From assembly GCF_003071345.1 (NCBI RefSeq), contig NZ_QCYK01000001.1:2294001-2358000 (forward strand): a stretch of 64,000 nt of DNA, read 5' to 3'. Under the pieces are notes generated by a model. That model made no database searches. It was not told where the DNA came from and saw only the letters and a program-made list of their open reading frames with translations. The position numbers and the translations under genes are program-made. Every line of letters begins with the position of its first letter. The stretch's first letter is position 1. The DNA is from Chitinophaga parva. GTDB taxonomy: Bacteria > Bacteroidota > Bacteroidia > Chitinophagales > Chitinophagaceae. Shown one piece after another: positions 26,001 to 34,355 of the stretch.

Positions 26001-26783
26001 CCCACCATCTCTGTAAAGGTGGGCGACCAGTTTGGTACTATTTACGGGTATGACCACATCTATGATAAAAAGACAGGCTTACCCCTCATGATCAAGGATC
26101 CCTTTGGTAACCCGGCCATGAACGGAACCCTGTACCAGAGCACAGACCAGCCGGTACCCATTGGCAATGCCACGCCTAAAGTAATAGGTGGCATTACCAA
26201 CACTTTCACTTTCAAAGGCGGCATTTCTGTAAGCATGCTGGTGGATGGTAAGTTTGGCGGTGAGATCTGGTCCGGGTCCTATGCTACGATGATGCAGCAG
26301 GGACAGGCGCCGGAAACGCTGAAAGAACGCGATGGTGGCGGCCTGGCCTACACCACGCCCAACGGCACCAAGACCAACTGGGGGGTAGTACTGCCAGGGG
26401 TGTTTGAAGACGGAACGGTAAATACCAACGTGGTGCATTACTACTACAAATACATGCAGTACGGCGTATGGAGCAGCACCACGGTGAACGGCGTGAAAGG
26501 CACGGACTGGAATGATAAAATTTCTGTGCTCAAAGACAACTGGGTGAAGATGCGCGAGATCACGGTGAACTATAACCTGCCGGACCGCATTGTAAGAAAG
26601 ACAAGGATCTTCCAGCAGGCATCCGTATCACTGGTGGGCCGCGACCTGTTCTACCTGTATTCATCCCTGCCGGATCATATTAATCCCGAAGGCAGCAATG
26701 GCGCGGGTAATGGCCAGGGACTGGAGTTTGCCTCCCTGCCCAGCGTGCGCTCCATGGGTTTCCAGGTAAGGGTGTCGTTCTAA
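23064..26783 (+). CDS. SusC/RagA TonB-linked outer-membrane protein with STN domain, system 1
   Basis: This 1,239-residue protein imports an oligomeric nutrient through the outer membrane, energised by TonB. After a signal peptide (to about VHGQ, residue 40) come an STN domain (about 45-105), a carboxypeptidase-like beta-sandwich (about 130-215, with SGTVTASDGTPIPGVSV), a plug (about 230-375, with VLKGPTAAALYG and GVILITTKKG) and a 22-strand barrel ending in FQVRVSF. The start at 23064 was chosen over 23004 because it gives a standard signal sequence. The STN domain fits control by the upstream sigma/FecR pair. SusD follows after 39 nt. No enzyme gene is linked, so the substrate is unknown. 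Confidence 0.93.
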   Translation: MHKNAKSNRIVILIMKVALLPLLLVTAFFTCSFAHTVHGQEILDKKLTLEMPARELKVVLKAISSEADVNFTYSNSTLPDKQKVAVSANNEKLGDVLTRLLQPLDISFEVIHEQIVLHRGKPLLRVSASEMFKMVSGTVTASDGTPIPGVSVVISGTTRGTVTNAKGYFEIQANEGETLLFSSVGFATAKMVVGSSGTMNVVLSSSVHSLDSVAITALGIQRSVRTLGYSQEAVKGAEIARSNAPNVINALAGKMAGVNVTSPNGVDGGTTRIIIGGNNTIQGDNQPLIIVDGMPLANGVPQPYNTHGTLGTGSVLYTNADASNTSAPKDWGSPINLINPEDIESMSVLKGPTAAALYGGKGANGVILITTKKGSARPGLGIDYSFGYKMMEPYRYLKMQNEYGSGGMVSLDPPQYLTDSDGKPMMSNDAWTGLFVDQKTGSGPYGQNTYDQVGWPGTGLSWGHKMDGTVIKWWDGTMRPDDPQPGNLKLLYRDGMQTRHNISVSGGNEWGTVRASYTRLDNTAILPNSDYNQNSFNVGANIKLSKRLNMQVNTSYFTNEYHNAPQLGNDDGSSWQKRLLYNVARDYKGEDIPIYKNADGSQNPLTGFPFIGNGGAIVWNIYENNSWMERRKLLGSVQLNYTATPFLDVMFRGGLDNNSNELTTKNKPTDVLGLKGYYAHGLERDNASNFDFLATFHKENLLHKTLSAKFSAGGTIYQRDAYGDLGYNDTWAVPFLYSLKEGSYLGNPHPITESILQKKMNSVYGFLNLAYKDYLFLDVTGRNDWSSALPKGEWSYFFPSVSGSFVFTDAFHIDPSVLSFGKIRAAYAEAAVDPLPYQVNYTFATTTFAGQTATNLPGVLQAPNYKPATNKTADFGLVLGFWGNKLSLDMRYYHGRSDNQIVSSPLPISSGVSSVIVNTGVMENSGAELIVNARPIDTRNFKWSVALNLAHNSNRLLSLSEGTNKVDLGSVWNDGGGHGPTISVKVGDQFGTIYGYDHIYDKKTGLPLMIKDPFGNPAMNGTLYQSTDQPVPIGNATPKVIGGITNTFTFKGGISVSMLVDGKFGGEIWSGSYATMMQQGQAPETLKERDGGGLAYTTPNGTKTNWGVVLPGVFEDGTVNTNVVHYYYKYMQYGVWSSTTVNGVKGTDWNDKISVLKDNWVKMREITVNYNLPDRIVRKTRIFQQASVSLVGRDLFYLYSSLPDHINPEGSNGAGNGQGLEFASLPSVRSMGFQVRVSF

Positions 26784-26822
26784 CCAATACCCGCATTTTT
26801 TTCATTGCTTAAAAAAGTGTAC

Positions 26823-28433
26823 ATGCAGCCTACAAAAAAAATAATCGCATCCCTCATAGGTGTTTCGCTCCTGTTCATCGCCTGCACCAAAGATTTCCAG
26901 GGCCTCAACGTTACACCAGGTGAGCCCACGACCACTACCATACCGCCGCTGACAAACGGCGTGATCAAAACCCTGTTCCTGAAAGGGCAGGAGCAGGCAG
27001 CCATCCATAATGAATGGTACTACCCCGCTACCCAGCTGGGAGGCCTCAGCGGCAGCTCCGGTTACCTGATAGAAAATGGGGCACAGGATGTCTGGAATGA
27101 TTACTACGGCGCCCTGCAAAACCTGAAGCTGATCCAGGACATGATCAATGCCTACAGCGGTGATAAAACGGAGATGGACAATGTGCAGGCCATCACTTAC
27201 ATCCTGCGCGCGTACAAAACCTTCCGGGTCACCGACCAGTTTGGGGATATGCCGTTCTCCGAAGCCGGCCGTGCCTACACAGGCAACACGGCGTCCTACC
27301 GTCCCAAGTACGATGCACAGCAACTGATCTACGACAGCCTGCTCACCAACCTGGCCTGGGCCGCACAACATATCAACACCAATGCCAATCCGACCACCGC
27401 GGCCGGGAAGCCTTATGTGGCCATCGGTACCGGCGATACCTTCTTTGGGGGTAAAATGGACCAATGGTTATCGCTCTGCAATTCACTGCGACTGCGTTAT
27501 GCAATACAGATGGTGGAAAAAGATCCTGCCACGGCTACGCCTATCATTAAAGACGTGATCAGCAATAACCTGCCGGTGATCACGGAAGGCAATGACGTGG
27601 GCATGTGGCCGGAAAAAATGGGTGGCTGGATACTGAACGACAGCCGCTTCTGGGCCTTTAGCTCCCATAGGTTTGAACGTGTGAGCACCACGGTATGGAA
27701 CCTCATGGCAGATGGCACCACCGATGCCAGCATCTTTGATCCGCGCGCATGGCTCTTTGCTGAGACCAACCAGGCTGGCAAATGGGCACCTTATAAAGTA
27801 GGCAGCGGGGTGGTGGACAACGCAAACCCTTACCAGCAAAACCGCGACGCGGATGTGACAGACAAGAACGGCAGCCTGTATTCTTCCTTCAACTGGTACC
27901 TGGTGCGTGACCTGTACTATCAGCCGGAACTGTTCATGACCGCATCGGAAGTACATTTCCTGAAAGCAGAGGCCTATGCGCGCGGACTGGGCGTAGGCAA
28001 AGATGCCACCCAGGCACAGGCCGAATACATTGCCGGTATCAAATCATCCGTGAATTTCTGGTATAACATTGCCCACAATACCAATGTGACGAACGACAAC
28101 TGGGCCGCCGTAGCCCCCGCTACGCCTACAGACGCGCAGTTGAACACCCTGCTCGCCAACCCCAAGGTGGCCTTTACGGCTGATGATGCAGCCAACCTGA
28201 AGAAGATCTACGCACAGGAGTGGCTGAGCTTCTACCGCGAGCCCTGGCTGGCCTTTAACCTGTGGCGCCGCACCGGCCAGACCCCGCGGGACGGGGAGCC
28301 CGCGGCCTACACAGGCTTCAGCAGGCTTACTTATCCTGCATCAGAGTCTGTGAACAATACGGACAATTACAACCACCAGGTAGCAGCCATGGGCGGCGAT
28401 GCCCGTACTACAAAGGTTTGGTGGATGAAGTAG
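26823..28433 (+). CDS. SusD/RagB-family nutrient-binding lipoprotein (SusD_2 type), system 1
   Basis: This 536-residue surface lipoprotein has a lipobox FIAC (Cys21). The N-terminus with VTPGEP and the following helices (NEWYYPATQLGG, LQNLKLIQDMINAY) resemble the SusD_2 group more than classic SusD. It forms the lid over the SusC barrel and binds the substrate before import. A TTG at 26805 would add six residues, but the ATG gives a better signal peptide. Two hairpins follow the stop codon, ending the transcription unit. Ligand unknown. Confidence 0.9.
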   Translation: MQPTKKIIASLIGVSLLFIACTKDFQGLNVTPGEPTTTTIPPLTNGVIKTLFLKGQEQAAIHNEWYYPATQLGGLSGSSGYLIENGAQDVWNDYYGALQNLKLIQDMINAYSGDKTEMDNVQAITYILRAYKTFRVTDQFGDMPFSEAGRAYTGNTASYRPKYDAQQLIYDSLLTNLAWAAQHINTNANPTTAAGKPYVAIGTGDTFFGGKMDQWLSLCNSLRLRYAIQMVEKDPATATPIIKDVISNNLPVITEGNDVGMWPEKMGGWILNDSRFWAFSSHRFERVSTTVWNLMADGTTDASIFDPRAWLFAETNQAGKWAPYKVGSGVVDNANPYQQNRDADVTDKNGSLYSSFNWYLVRDLYYQPELFMTASEVHFLKAEAYARGLGVGKDATQAQAEYIAGIKSSVNFWYNIAHNTNVTNDNWAAVAPATPTDAQLNTLLANPKVAFTADDAANLKKIYAQEWLSFYREPWLAFNLWRRTGQTPRDGEPAAYTGFSRLTYPASESVNNTDNYNHQVAAMGGDARTTKVWWMK

Positions 28434-28465
28434 ACGTGATTAATTCTTTTCGTAATAACGTGGTG

Positions 28466-28492
28466 GAGGCGTACCTGGAAACAGGGCGCCTC
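28466..28492 (+). terminator. Hairpin after susD of system 1
   Basis: GAGGCG pairs with CGCCTC and an inner CCTG with CAGG around a GAAA tetraloop. The tail TTCGTTTG is only moderately T-rich. It lies 33 nt after the susD stop. Confidence 0.5.
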
Positions 28493-28512
28493 TTCGTTTG
28501 CAGTAAAATGAC

Positions 28513-28543
28513 AAGGCCACGTCTTAGACAAGACGCGGCCTTT
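28513..28543 (+). terminator. Second hairpin after susD of system 1
   Basis: AAGGCC-CGTCTT pairs with AAGACG-GGCCTT around AGAC with an A/C internal mismatch, then TTTCC. Together with the previous hairpin it should stop transcription from the first SusCD unit. Confidence 0.6.
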
Positions 28544-28659
28544 CCTAAGCATAAACAAATTAGCAATCATCAAAATCTTTACCGGTATAGCAATGCCACC
28601 GGCCGCAAGGTGACAGGAATAAAGGTGGCAGCCTATTGTTTTTGTACTATTTTAGCCCT

Positions 28660-28686
28660 AGATTTACCACACTACAGATTTACCAC
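28660..28686 (+). promoter_or_regulatory. 11-bp direct repeat upstream of the second sigma gene
   Basis: AGATTTACCAC occurs at 28660-28670 and again at 28676-28686, 16 bp apart, about 75 nt before the ATG. It could bind a regulator as a direct-repeat dimer; no protein can be assigned. Confidence 0.3.
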
Positions 28687-28759
28687 CGCAACCAAATTTT
28701 AAATCGCTCACCCTTGTTTGCCGCCGCCAGAGATTATTCGTTACGCACAAGCTGTAGAG

Positions 28760-29311
28760 ATGAACAATTATGCCGACCATTCAGATGCTGAACTTGTTCA
28801 ACGCATGCGTGCAGGGGATCATGCCGCCTTCACGGAAATATACCGCCGTTACTGGAAGCGCCTGTACGCGCTTGCTTACCATCGCCTGCATAACCGGGAG
28901 CAGGCGGAGGATGTAGTGCAGGATGTGCTCACCGGCCTGTGGCAGCGCCGGGAAGCAGACCTGGTGCGCTCCCTGGGGGCTTACCTGGCCACTGCGGCGC
29001 GTTATGCGGTGTTCACCCACCTCTCGCGCCGCCAGCCCCTGGCCGGTATGGACACCGTGCCGGAAGCCATGCAGGCTACGAAAGATGAAACGGCCCAGCT
29101 GCGCTTCCTGCAGCAATCCATGGAGGAAGAGCTACAACTCCTTCCTGAAAAATGCCGCCTGGTATTTAACTACAGCCGCCAGGAGGGCTTGTCTAACAAG
29201 GAAATTGCCCGCCACCTGGACATCTCTGAAAAATCAGTGGAAAAGCATATCACCAAAGCACTGCAGCGCCTACGCCTGCAGTTCCGCAACTACCTGCATG
29301 GCTTTTTCTGA
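28760..29311 (+). CDS. ECF RNA polymerase sigma factor (FecI-like), system 2
   Basis: This 183-residue sigma factor has sigma2 (about 15-85, with AEDVVQDVLTGLWQRR) and sigma4 (about 115-175, with LSNKEIARHLDISEKSV). A longer frame to 28718 lacks a better start and 28760 gives the normal length. FecR follows after 99 nt, then an STN-type SusC and SusD, so it is the dedicated activator of the second nutrient-uptake system. Confidence 0.9.
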   Translation: MNNYADHSDAELVQRMRAGDHAAFTEIYRRYWKRLYALAYHRLHNREQAEDVVQDVLTGLWQRREADLVRSLGAYLATAARYAVFTHLSRRQPLAGMDTVPEAMQATKDETAQLRFLQQSMEEELQLLPEKCRLVFNYSRQEGLSNKEIARHLDISEKSVEKHITKALQRLRLQFRNYLHGFF

Positions 29312-29410
29312 CCCCGTTTTTCACAACCCGGAAATTTTTTTAAGGATGAGGTAGGGTTCCTCCTCTTTTTTGATACATCCATTTTATAGCACCTCACTAA
29401 ACCACCACGG

Positions 29411-30562
29411 ATGGATAAGACAGACCTGGCCATATTATCACGCAAATACCTGGATGGCACTGCCACCGCGGCAGAGCGGGCTCGCCTGCTGGCCTGGTAC
29501 AATGCCTATGATGAGCAGGAGCTGACCGTGTACCCGCAGGCAGATGCCGGGGAAACAGAAGCAATTCTGGAAGCCCGCCTGCAGCACCGCATCCTGGCTG
29601 CTACTGCACCCGCCCCCATGCGTGCCGTAAAAGGCCGCCGTGTGGCCTGGGTGGCCGCTGCTGCCGCCATCGTCCTCCTTATCAGCGTAGGGGGCACCTG
29701 GTACCTGCGCCAGCCTGCCACCAGGGTAGCCTCCGTGGTAACAACACCGTACGTCCCCATTACGGCCGGTACGGATAAGGCCACGCTTACCCTGGCAGAT
29801 GGCCGTGTAGTGGCGCTGGACAGCCTGCACCGCGGGCAGCAGTGGCAACAGGGCCAGAGCCAGATCACCCAGGCGGTGAACGGTAAGATCGTATATGCGG
29901 CTACGTTAGCTAACAATGAAACGGTGGAATATAATACGCTGAAAACCCCCAGGGGCGGGCAGTACAACGTGGTGCTGGCAGATGGTACGGAGGTATGGCT
30001 CAATGCAGCTTCCTCCATCACTTACCCTGCCGCGTTTATAGGGAAAGAGCGCCGGGTGACCATCACTGGCGAAGCCTACTTTGAAGTAGCCGCCAGCGCG
30101 TCCCAGCCTTTCATCGTGGAGACAAACGGTACGGAAGTACTGGTGCTGGGCACCCATTTTAATATCAACGCATACGATGATGAACAGAGCATCAATACCA
30201 CGCTCACGGAAGGTGCGGTGCTGGTGAAGAACGCCACCATTGCACAGTTGCTGAGCCCCGGCCAGCAGGCGCGCGTGGCAAAAGGTTCCGGTGATATTGA
30301 ACTGGAGCGTAAAGCAGATGTGAACAATGTACTGGCCTGGAAGAACGGGTATTTTTCTTTTGACAACGCGGATATACCGGCCGTAATGCGCCAACTGGCG
30401 CGCTGGTATAATATAGATGTAATGTATGAAGGGAAGCTGCCGGAGTTTACATTCACCGGGGAGATAGGCAGGAGCCTTACCGAAGAACAGCTGCTCAATG
30501 TACTGACAAAAGCCGGTATTCACTTTAAAGCCGATGGTCACCGGTTGATCATCACACAGTAA
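29411..30562 (+). CDS. FecR-family anti-sigma factor, system 2
   Basis: This 383-residue protein has a cytosolic N-terminus (DLAILSRKYLDGTATAAERA), a transmembrane helix near residues 75-95 (VAWVAAAAAIVLLISVGG), a periplasmic FecR domain (about 175-280, with TPRGGQYNVVLADGTEVW and GEAYFEVAASASQPF) and a C-terminal DUF4974 domain (about 310-380). It would sense the substrate-loaded SusC through its STN domain and release the sigma factor. A strong hairpin lies between this gene and susC. Confidence 0.92.
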   Translation: MDKTDLAILSRKYLDGTATAAERARLLAWYNAYDEQELTVYPQADAGETEAILEARLQHRILAATAPAPMRAVKGRRVAWVAAAAAIVLLISVGGTWYLRQPATRVASVVTTPYVPITAGTDKATLTLADGRVVALDSLHRGQQWQQGQSQITQAVNGKIVYAATLANNETVEYNTLKTPRGGQYNVVLADGTEVWLNAASSITYPAAFIGKERRVTITGEAYFEVAASASQPFIVETNGTEVLVLGTHFNINAYDDEQSINTTLTEGAVLVKNATIAQLLSPGQQARVAKGSGDIELERKADVNNVLAWKNGYFSFDNADIPAVMRQLARWYNIDVMYEGKLPEFTFTGEIGRSLTEEQLLNVLTKAGIHFKADGHRLIITQ

Positions 30563-30663
30563 ACACGCGACTAAAAACCAACCAGTCGATACCCCGTAAT
30601 TTTTAGGTTATGAAAATTTGATAAGGTCCACCGGACACGGGTATCTCATGTTTTGTCCATAAA

Positions 30664-30701
30664 AAAACCTGGTGTCCAGATTGGCGTCCGCACCAGGTTT
30701 T
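30664..30701 (+). terminator. Intrinsic terminator between fecR and susC of system 2
   Basis: AAAACCTGGTG pairs with CACCAGGTTTT around a 16-nt loop, with A and T tracts on the two sides. It separates the regulatory genes from susC, so susC probably has its own promoter downstream or partial read-through sets the ratio. Confidence 0.65.
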
Positions 30702-30791
30702 GGCAAGTTGGTTAACCCCTTTTTTCAAGTCAACGGTGTAGCCGCCAAAGGCGGCCGCGCGTTATTGTCAACCAAAAACCTAACGAAAGGT

Positions 30792-33700
30792 ATGAAAATT
30801 TATGTTGTCCGCAACAGGAAGGGCATCCCTATGCACCAGCCTGGCGATCACAGGCTTCCGCAGCCCGCTCAACCACGGCCTGCCCCTGTTACCAAAATCT
30901 GGCGAGTTATGAGACTGACCGCATTTTTCCTGACTGCACTGGCCTTGCACGTATGTGCCAAGGGTACTTCCCAGAACATCAGCATCACTTTCCGGAATAC
31001 ACCGCTGCAACAGGTATTCCAGCAGATCAAACAACAAACGGGGTATGTCTTCTTCTACAAGAACCAGGACCTTACGGATGCCAAACCGGTGAACGCCGAG
31101 TTGCACGCCACACCACTCAAAGAAGCCCTGGTAAAGGTACTGGAAGGCTCCCCGCTGAACTTTGACATCCAGGGCAATACCATCGTGGTATCGCGCAAAC
31201 CGGTGTCTATTCTTGACAACCATACTACTGCCTTTACCCTGCCGGGCGATGAGATCAGTGGTAAGGTGGTGGACAATAAAGGCACGCCATTACCGGGTGT
31301 GTCCGTGCGTGTGAAAGGCCATACCGGGGCCGCCATTACGGATGCAGAAGGGCACTTCCAGCTGCACAACGTGGATGCCCGCGCTACGCTGATCGTGAGC
31401 AGCATTGGCTTTGAATCACAGAGCGTACCCCTGGCCGGTAAAGTGACGGTAGAGATCACCCTGAGGGCCAAGGTGGACGACCTGAACCAATATGTAGTAG
31501 TAGGTTATGGCAGTACTAAAAGAAAAGACCTCACCGGTTCTGTAGCATCGGTGAATCCTGAAGAAGTGAAGAATGTGCCTTATGCCAGCATAGACCAGGC
31601 CCTGGCTGGCAAGGCCGCCGGCGTGCAGGTGGTGCAGGCAGACGGCTCACCCGGCGGGGTGGCCAAGATCCGCATCCGTGGCGGTACTTCCCTCATGGGC
31701 GGCAATGACCCGCTGTATATCATTGACGGGGTGCAGGTAACCATCCAGAACCGGTACATCCAGAACCAGGCGGAGATCGTGAACCCCATTGAACGTTATG
31801 GGAACGATGACCCTAATTCTGCCGTGAGCGGTTCCTTCTCCCGCGGCCTCAATAGCCTGGCGGGTTTGAACATCAGTGATATTGAAAGCATCGACATCCT
31901 CAAAGACGCATCTGCCACCGCTATCTATGGCTCCAAGGCGGCCAACGGGGTGGTGATCATCACTACCAAAAAAGGGAAGCTGAACCAGAAGCCGGTGCTT
32001 GAAGCCAATTATTATGCAGGCGTGTCGAGCCCCGTCCACCAAAAGCTACTGGGCCGGGAAGATTACATCTCCCTGCTGAAAGAAGCGGCCAAGAACCTGA
32101 ACGAAGCCCGCGCCGCGCAGGGCCTTGGAACCAGTTCCAAAGCGGACAACGTATTGAACACCCCGGATTTCCTGGGTACCGCCAATACGGATTGGTTAAA
32201 GCTGGTGCTGCGCAATGCGCTTTCCCAGAATGCAGATATCTCCGTGCGCGGCGGTGGCAGCGGCTCCCGTTATTACACGTCCCTCTCTTACACGGGCCAG
32301 AAGGGCGCCGTGGAGGGAACTGATTTCAGCCGCATTTCCGGTAAGATCAACCTGGATAACGAGATCAGTTCTAAGTTGCGTATCATCACCAACCTGGATT
32401 ACGGCTTCACCAAGAACAGTATCACCAACGGCGTGTATGCGGCGGCGTTATCCGCACCACCCACGTTGCCGGCTTTCAATCCTGATGGCAGTGTGCACCA
32501 GTTCCTGGCTTCCAGCATTGGTGGCTATGACTATGAAGGGGTGCAGAACCCCATGGCCCTGCTGGGTGGGATCAATGAAGGTAAAACCGCGTCCCTGCTG
32601 GGTTCCCTGTCATTGGAATATGACATCCTGAAAGACCTGAAATTCCGCAGCACGGCCTCCGTGAATTATAACAACTACCACCAGCGCAATTATGTACCCA
32701 GCACCGCGGTGATTGCATCGCCCAACGGGGTGGACGACTCTAATGGTGGCGTGGGGGGCCAGGCACAAACGGAAGATATCAATTCTTTCTACGAAAATAC
32801 ATTGACCTGGGATAAGCAATTCAGCCGTGATCACCGCCTGAACTTACTGGTGGGTACTTCCTGGCAGAAATACCGTTACAACTCTTTTTCCGCGCAGGGA
32901 CAGGGTTTCCCCGATGACAAGTTCCTGAACAACCTCTCCTCCGCCGCACTCACGCTGCCATCTACCGGTATTTCCGGCCAGAACACCTTGCTGAGTTTTT
33001 ATGCCCGCGCCAACTATGCGTTTAAAGAAAGATACCTGCTCACTTTTACCGGTCGTTCTGATGCTTCTTCCAAGTTCCCGTCAAAGAACCGCGTGGGTTA
33101 TTTCCCCTCCGGCGGTGTGGCCTGGCGCATGAAGGAAGAGCATTTCATGAAGGGCGTGCGCTGGATCAATGAGCTGAAACTACGCGCCAGTGCGGGTTAC
33201 ACCGGTACACAGAACTTTGGGGATAACCTGTATTACACGCTATACACACCGGGTTCTTACGGCCGGACGAACGCACTGGTGCCCACGCAACTGGGCAATG
33301 AGAATATCAAATGGGAAAATACCCTGCAAAAAGACCTGGGCCTTGATTTTGAAATGTTCGGCTCCCGCCTGAGAGGCGCCATCGGTTATTATACCAAAAA
33401 TACCACCGGCCTGCTGCTGCCGCGTTCTTTGGCGCCCAGTTCGTCTTACAGCAATGTGATCGCAAACGTGGCCACCATTAATAACAAAGGCCTGGAAATA
33501 GACCTGCGTGCGGATTTCATCAGGAACCGGAACTTCCAGTGGACCGGCGCTATGAATATCTCCGGCAACCGGTCAAAGGTGCTGGATATCAGCAAGGATT
33601 TTTCCGATCCAGCTAACCCGGATGCCTTTTATTTTGGCAACACGGTAGTGCGCAAGGGAAAACCATTGGGTATGTTCTGGGGCCAGCAGTTCCAGGGCAT

Positions 33701-34343
33701 CATCAAGGATGAAAAAACCCTGAATGATTACAAGTCGAGGTATACCTATTACCAGTACTTTGAGCCTTACATGGGCATTGGTGACCCGATGTATAAGCTG
33801 GACAGCACGGGCTTTGCAGCGCAGGGCGTGATCGGTAATTCCGAGGCCAAATTCTATGGTGGCTTTGCCAATACATTCACCTACAAGAACTTCAGCCTTA
33901 TTGCATTGCTGACCTACTCTTATGGCGGGCAGATCCTTTACCTGCAGGATGTGACCGACATGTATTTTACCGACTACACGAATAAAGGCGTGCGGATCAA
34001 AGGTCGCTGGACACCGGAAAATCCCGGCAGCGACCGCCCCCGCCTGTTGCTGGGTGAGAATGGTTACACTTATACCGCCAGCAACAATATTTACAGCGGT
34101 TCTTACATCAAGCTGAAATCTGTTACGCTCACGTATGAGCTGCCGGCCAAAGTGGCCAGTGGCCTGCACCTGCGTACGGCTTCCGCTTATGTCTCTGCTA
34201 CCAACCTCTTTACCATCACCAAGTATCCCGGCCCCGATCCGGAAGTGAGCAACAATCCTTACAGCGCCATTGATGGCAGTTCGGATGTGAGCACTTTCCC
34301 CACGGTGAAGCAGTATAACCTGGGCATCCGGGTAGGATTCTAA
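30792..34343 (+). CDS. SusC/RagA TonB-linked outer-membrane protein with STN domain, system 2
   Basis: This 1,183-residue transporter has an unusually long N-terminal region before the hydrophobic segment MRLTAFFLTALALHVCAKG (about residue 40-58), then an STN domain (about 60-125), a carboxypeptidase-like domain (about 150-235, GKVVDNKGTPLPGVSVRVKG), a plug (about 245-390, with ILKDASATAIYG and GVVIITTKKG) and the barrel. The start at 30792 was preferred to 30672, which would run through a terminator hairpin; ATG 30909, at the signal sequence itself, is a further alternative. SusD follows after 12 nt and two TlpA-like thioredoxins after that. STN fits regulation by the upstream sigma/FecR pair. 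Confidence 0.92.
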   Translation: MKIYVVRNRKGIPMHQPGDHRLPQPAQPRPAPVTKIWRVMRLTAFFLTALALHVCAKGTSQNISITFRNTPLQQVFQQIKQQTGYVFFYKNQDLTDAKPVNAELHATPLKEALVKVLEGSPLNFDIQGNTIVVSRKPVSILDNHTTAFTLPGDEISGKVVDNKGTPLPGVSVRVKGHTGAAITDAEGHFQLHNVDARATLIVSSIGFESQSVPLAGKVTVEITLRAKVDDLNQYVVVGYGSTKRKDLTGSVASVNPEEVKNVPYASIDQALAGKAAGVQVVQADGSPGGVAKIRIRGGTSLMGGNDPLYIIDGVQVTIQNRYIQNQAEIVNPIERYGNDDPNSAVSGSFSRGLNSLAGLNISDIESIDILKDASATAIYGSKAANGVVIITTKKGKLNQKPVLEANYYAGVSSPVHQKLLGREDYISLLKEAAKNLNEARAAQGLGTSSKADNVLNTPDFLGTANTDWLKLVLRNALSQNADISVRGGGSGSRYYTSLSYTGQKGAVEGTDFSRISGKINLDNEISSKLRIITNLDYGFTKNSITNGVYAAALSAPPTLPAFNPDGSVHQFLASSIGGYDYEGVQNPMALLGGINEGKTASLLGSLSLEYDILKDLKFRSTASVNYNNYHQRNYVPSTAVIASPNGVDDSNGGVGGQAQTEDINSFYENTLTWDKQFSRDHRLNLLVGTSWQKYRYNSFSAQGQGFPDDKFLNNLSSAALTLPSTGISGQNTLLSFYARANYAFKERYLLTFTGRSDASSKFPSKNRVGYFPSGGVAWRMKEEHFMKGVRWINELKLRASAGYTGTQNFGDNLYYTLYTPGSYGRTNALVPTQLGNENIKWENTLQKDLGLDFEMFGSRLRGAIGYYTKNTTGLLLPRSLAPSSSYSNVIANVATINNKGLEIDLRADFIRNRNFQWTGAMNISGNRSKVLDISKDFSDPANPDAFYFGNTVVRKGKPLGMFWGQQFQGIIKDEKTLNDYKSRYTYYQYFEPYMGIGDPMYKLDSTGFAAQGVIGNSEAKFYGGFANTFTYKNFSLIALLTYSYGGQILYLQDVTDMYFTDYTNKGVRIKGRWTPENPGSDRPRLLLGENGYTYTASNNIYSGSYIKLKSVTLTYELPAKVASGLHLRTASAYVSATNLFTITKYPGPDPEVSNNPYSAIDGSSDVSTFPTVKQYNLGIRVGF

Positions 34344-34355
34344 AATAAATAAGTC

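Larger units (their letters stand above)
28434..28759. other. 326-bp region between system 1 and system 2
   Basis: It contains two tandem hairpins after susD and, nearer the next sigma gene, an 11-bp direct repeat. No gene was recognised. The promoter of the second sigma gene should lie here, but no exact TAnnTTTG element was seen. Confidence 0.5.
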
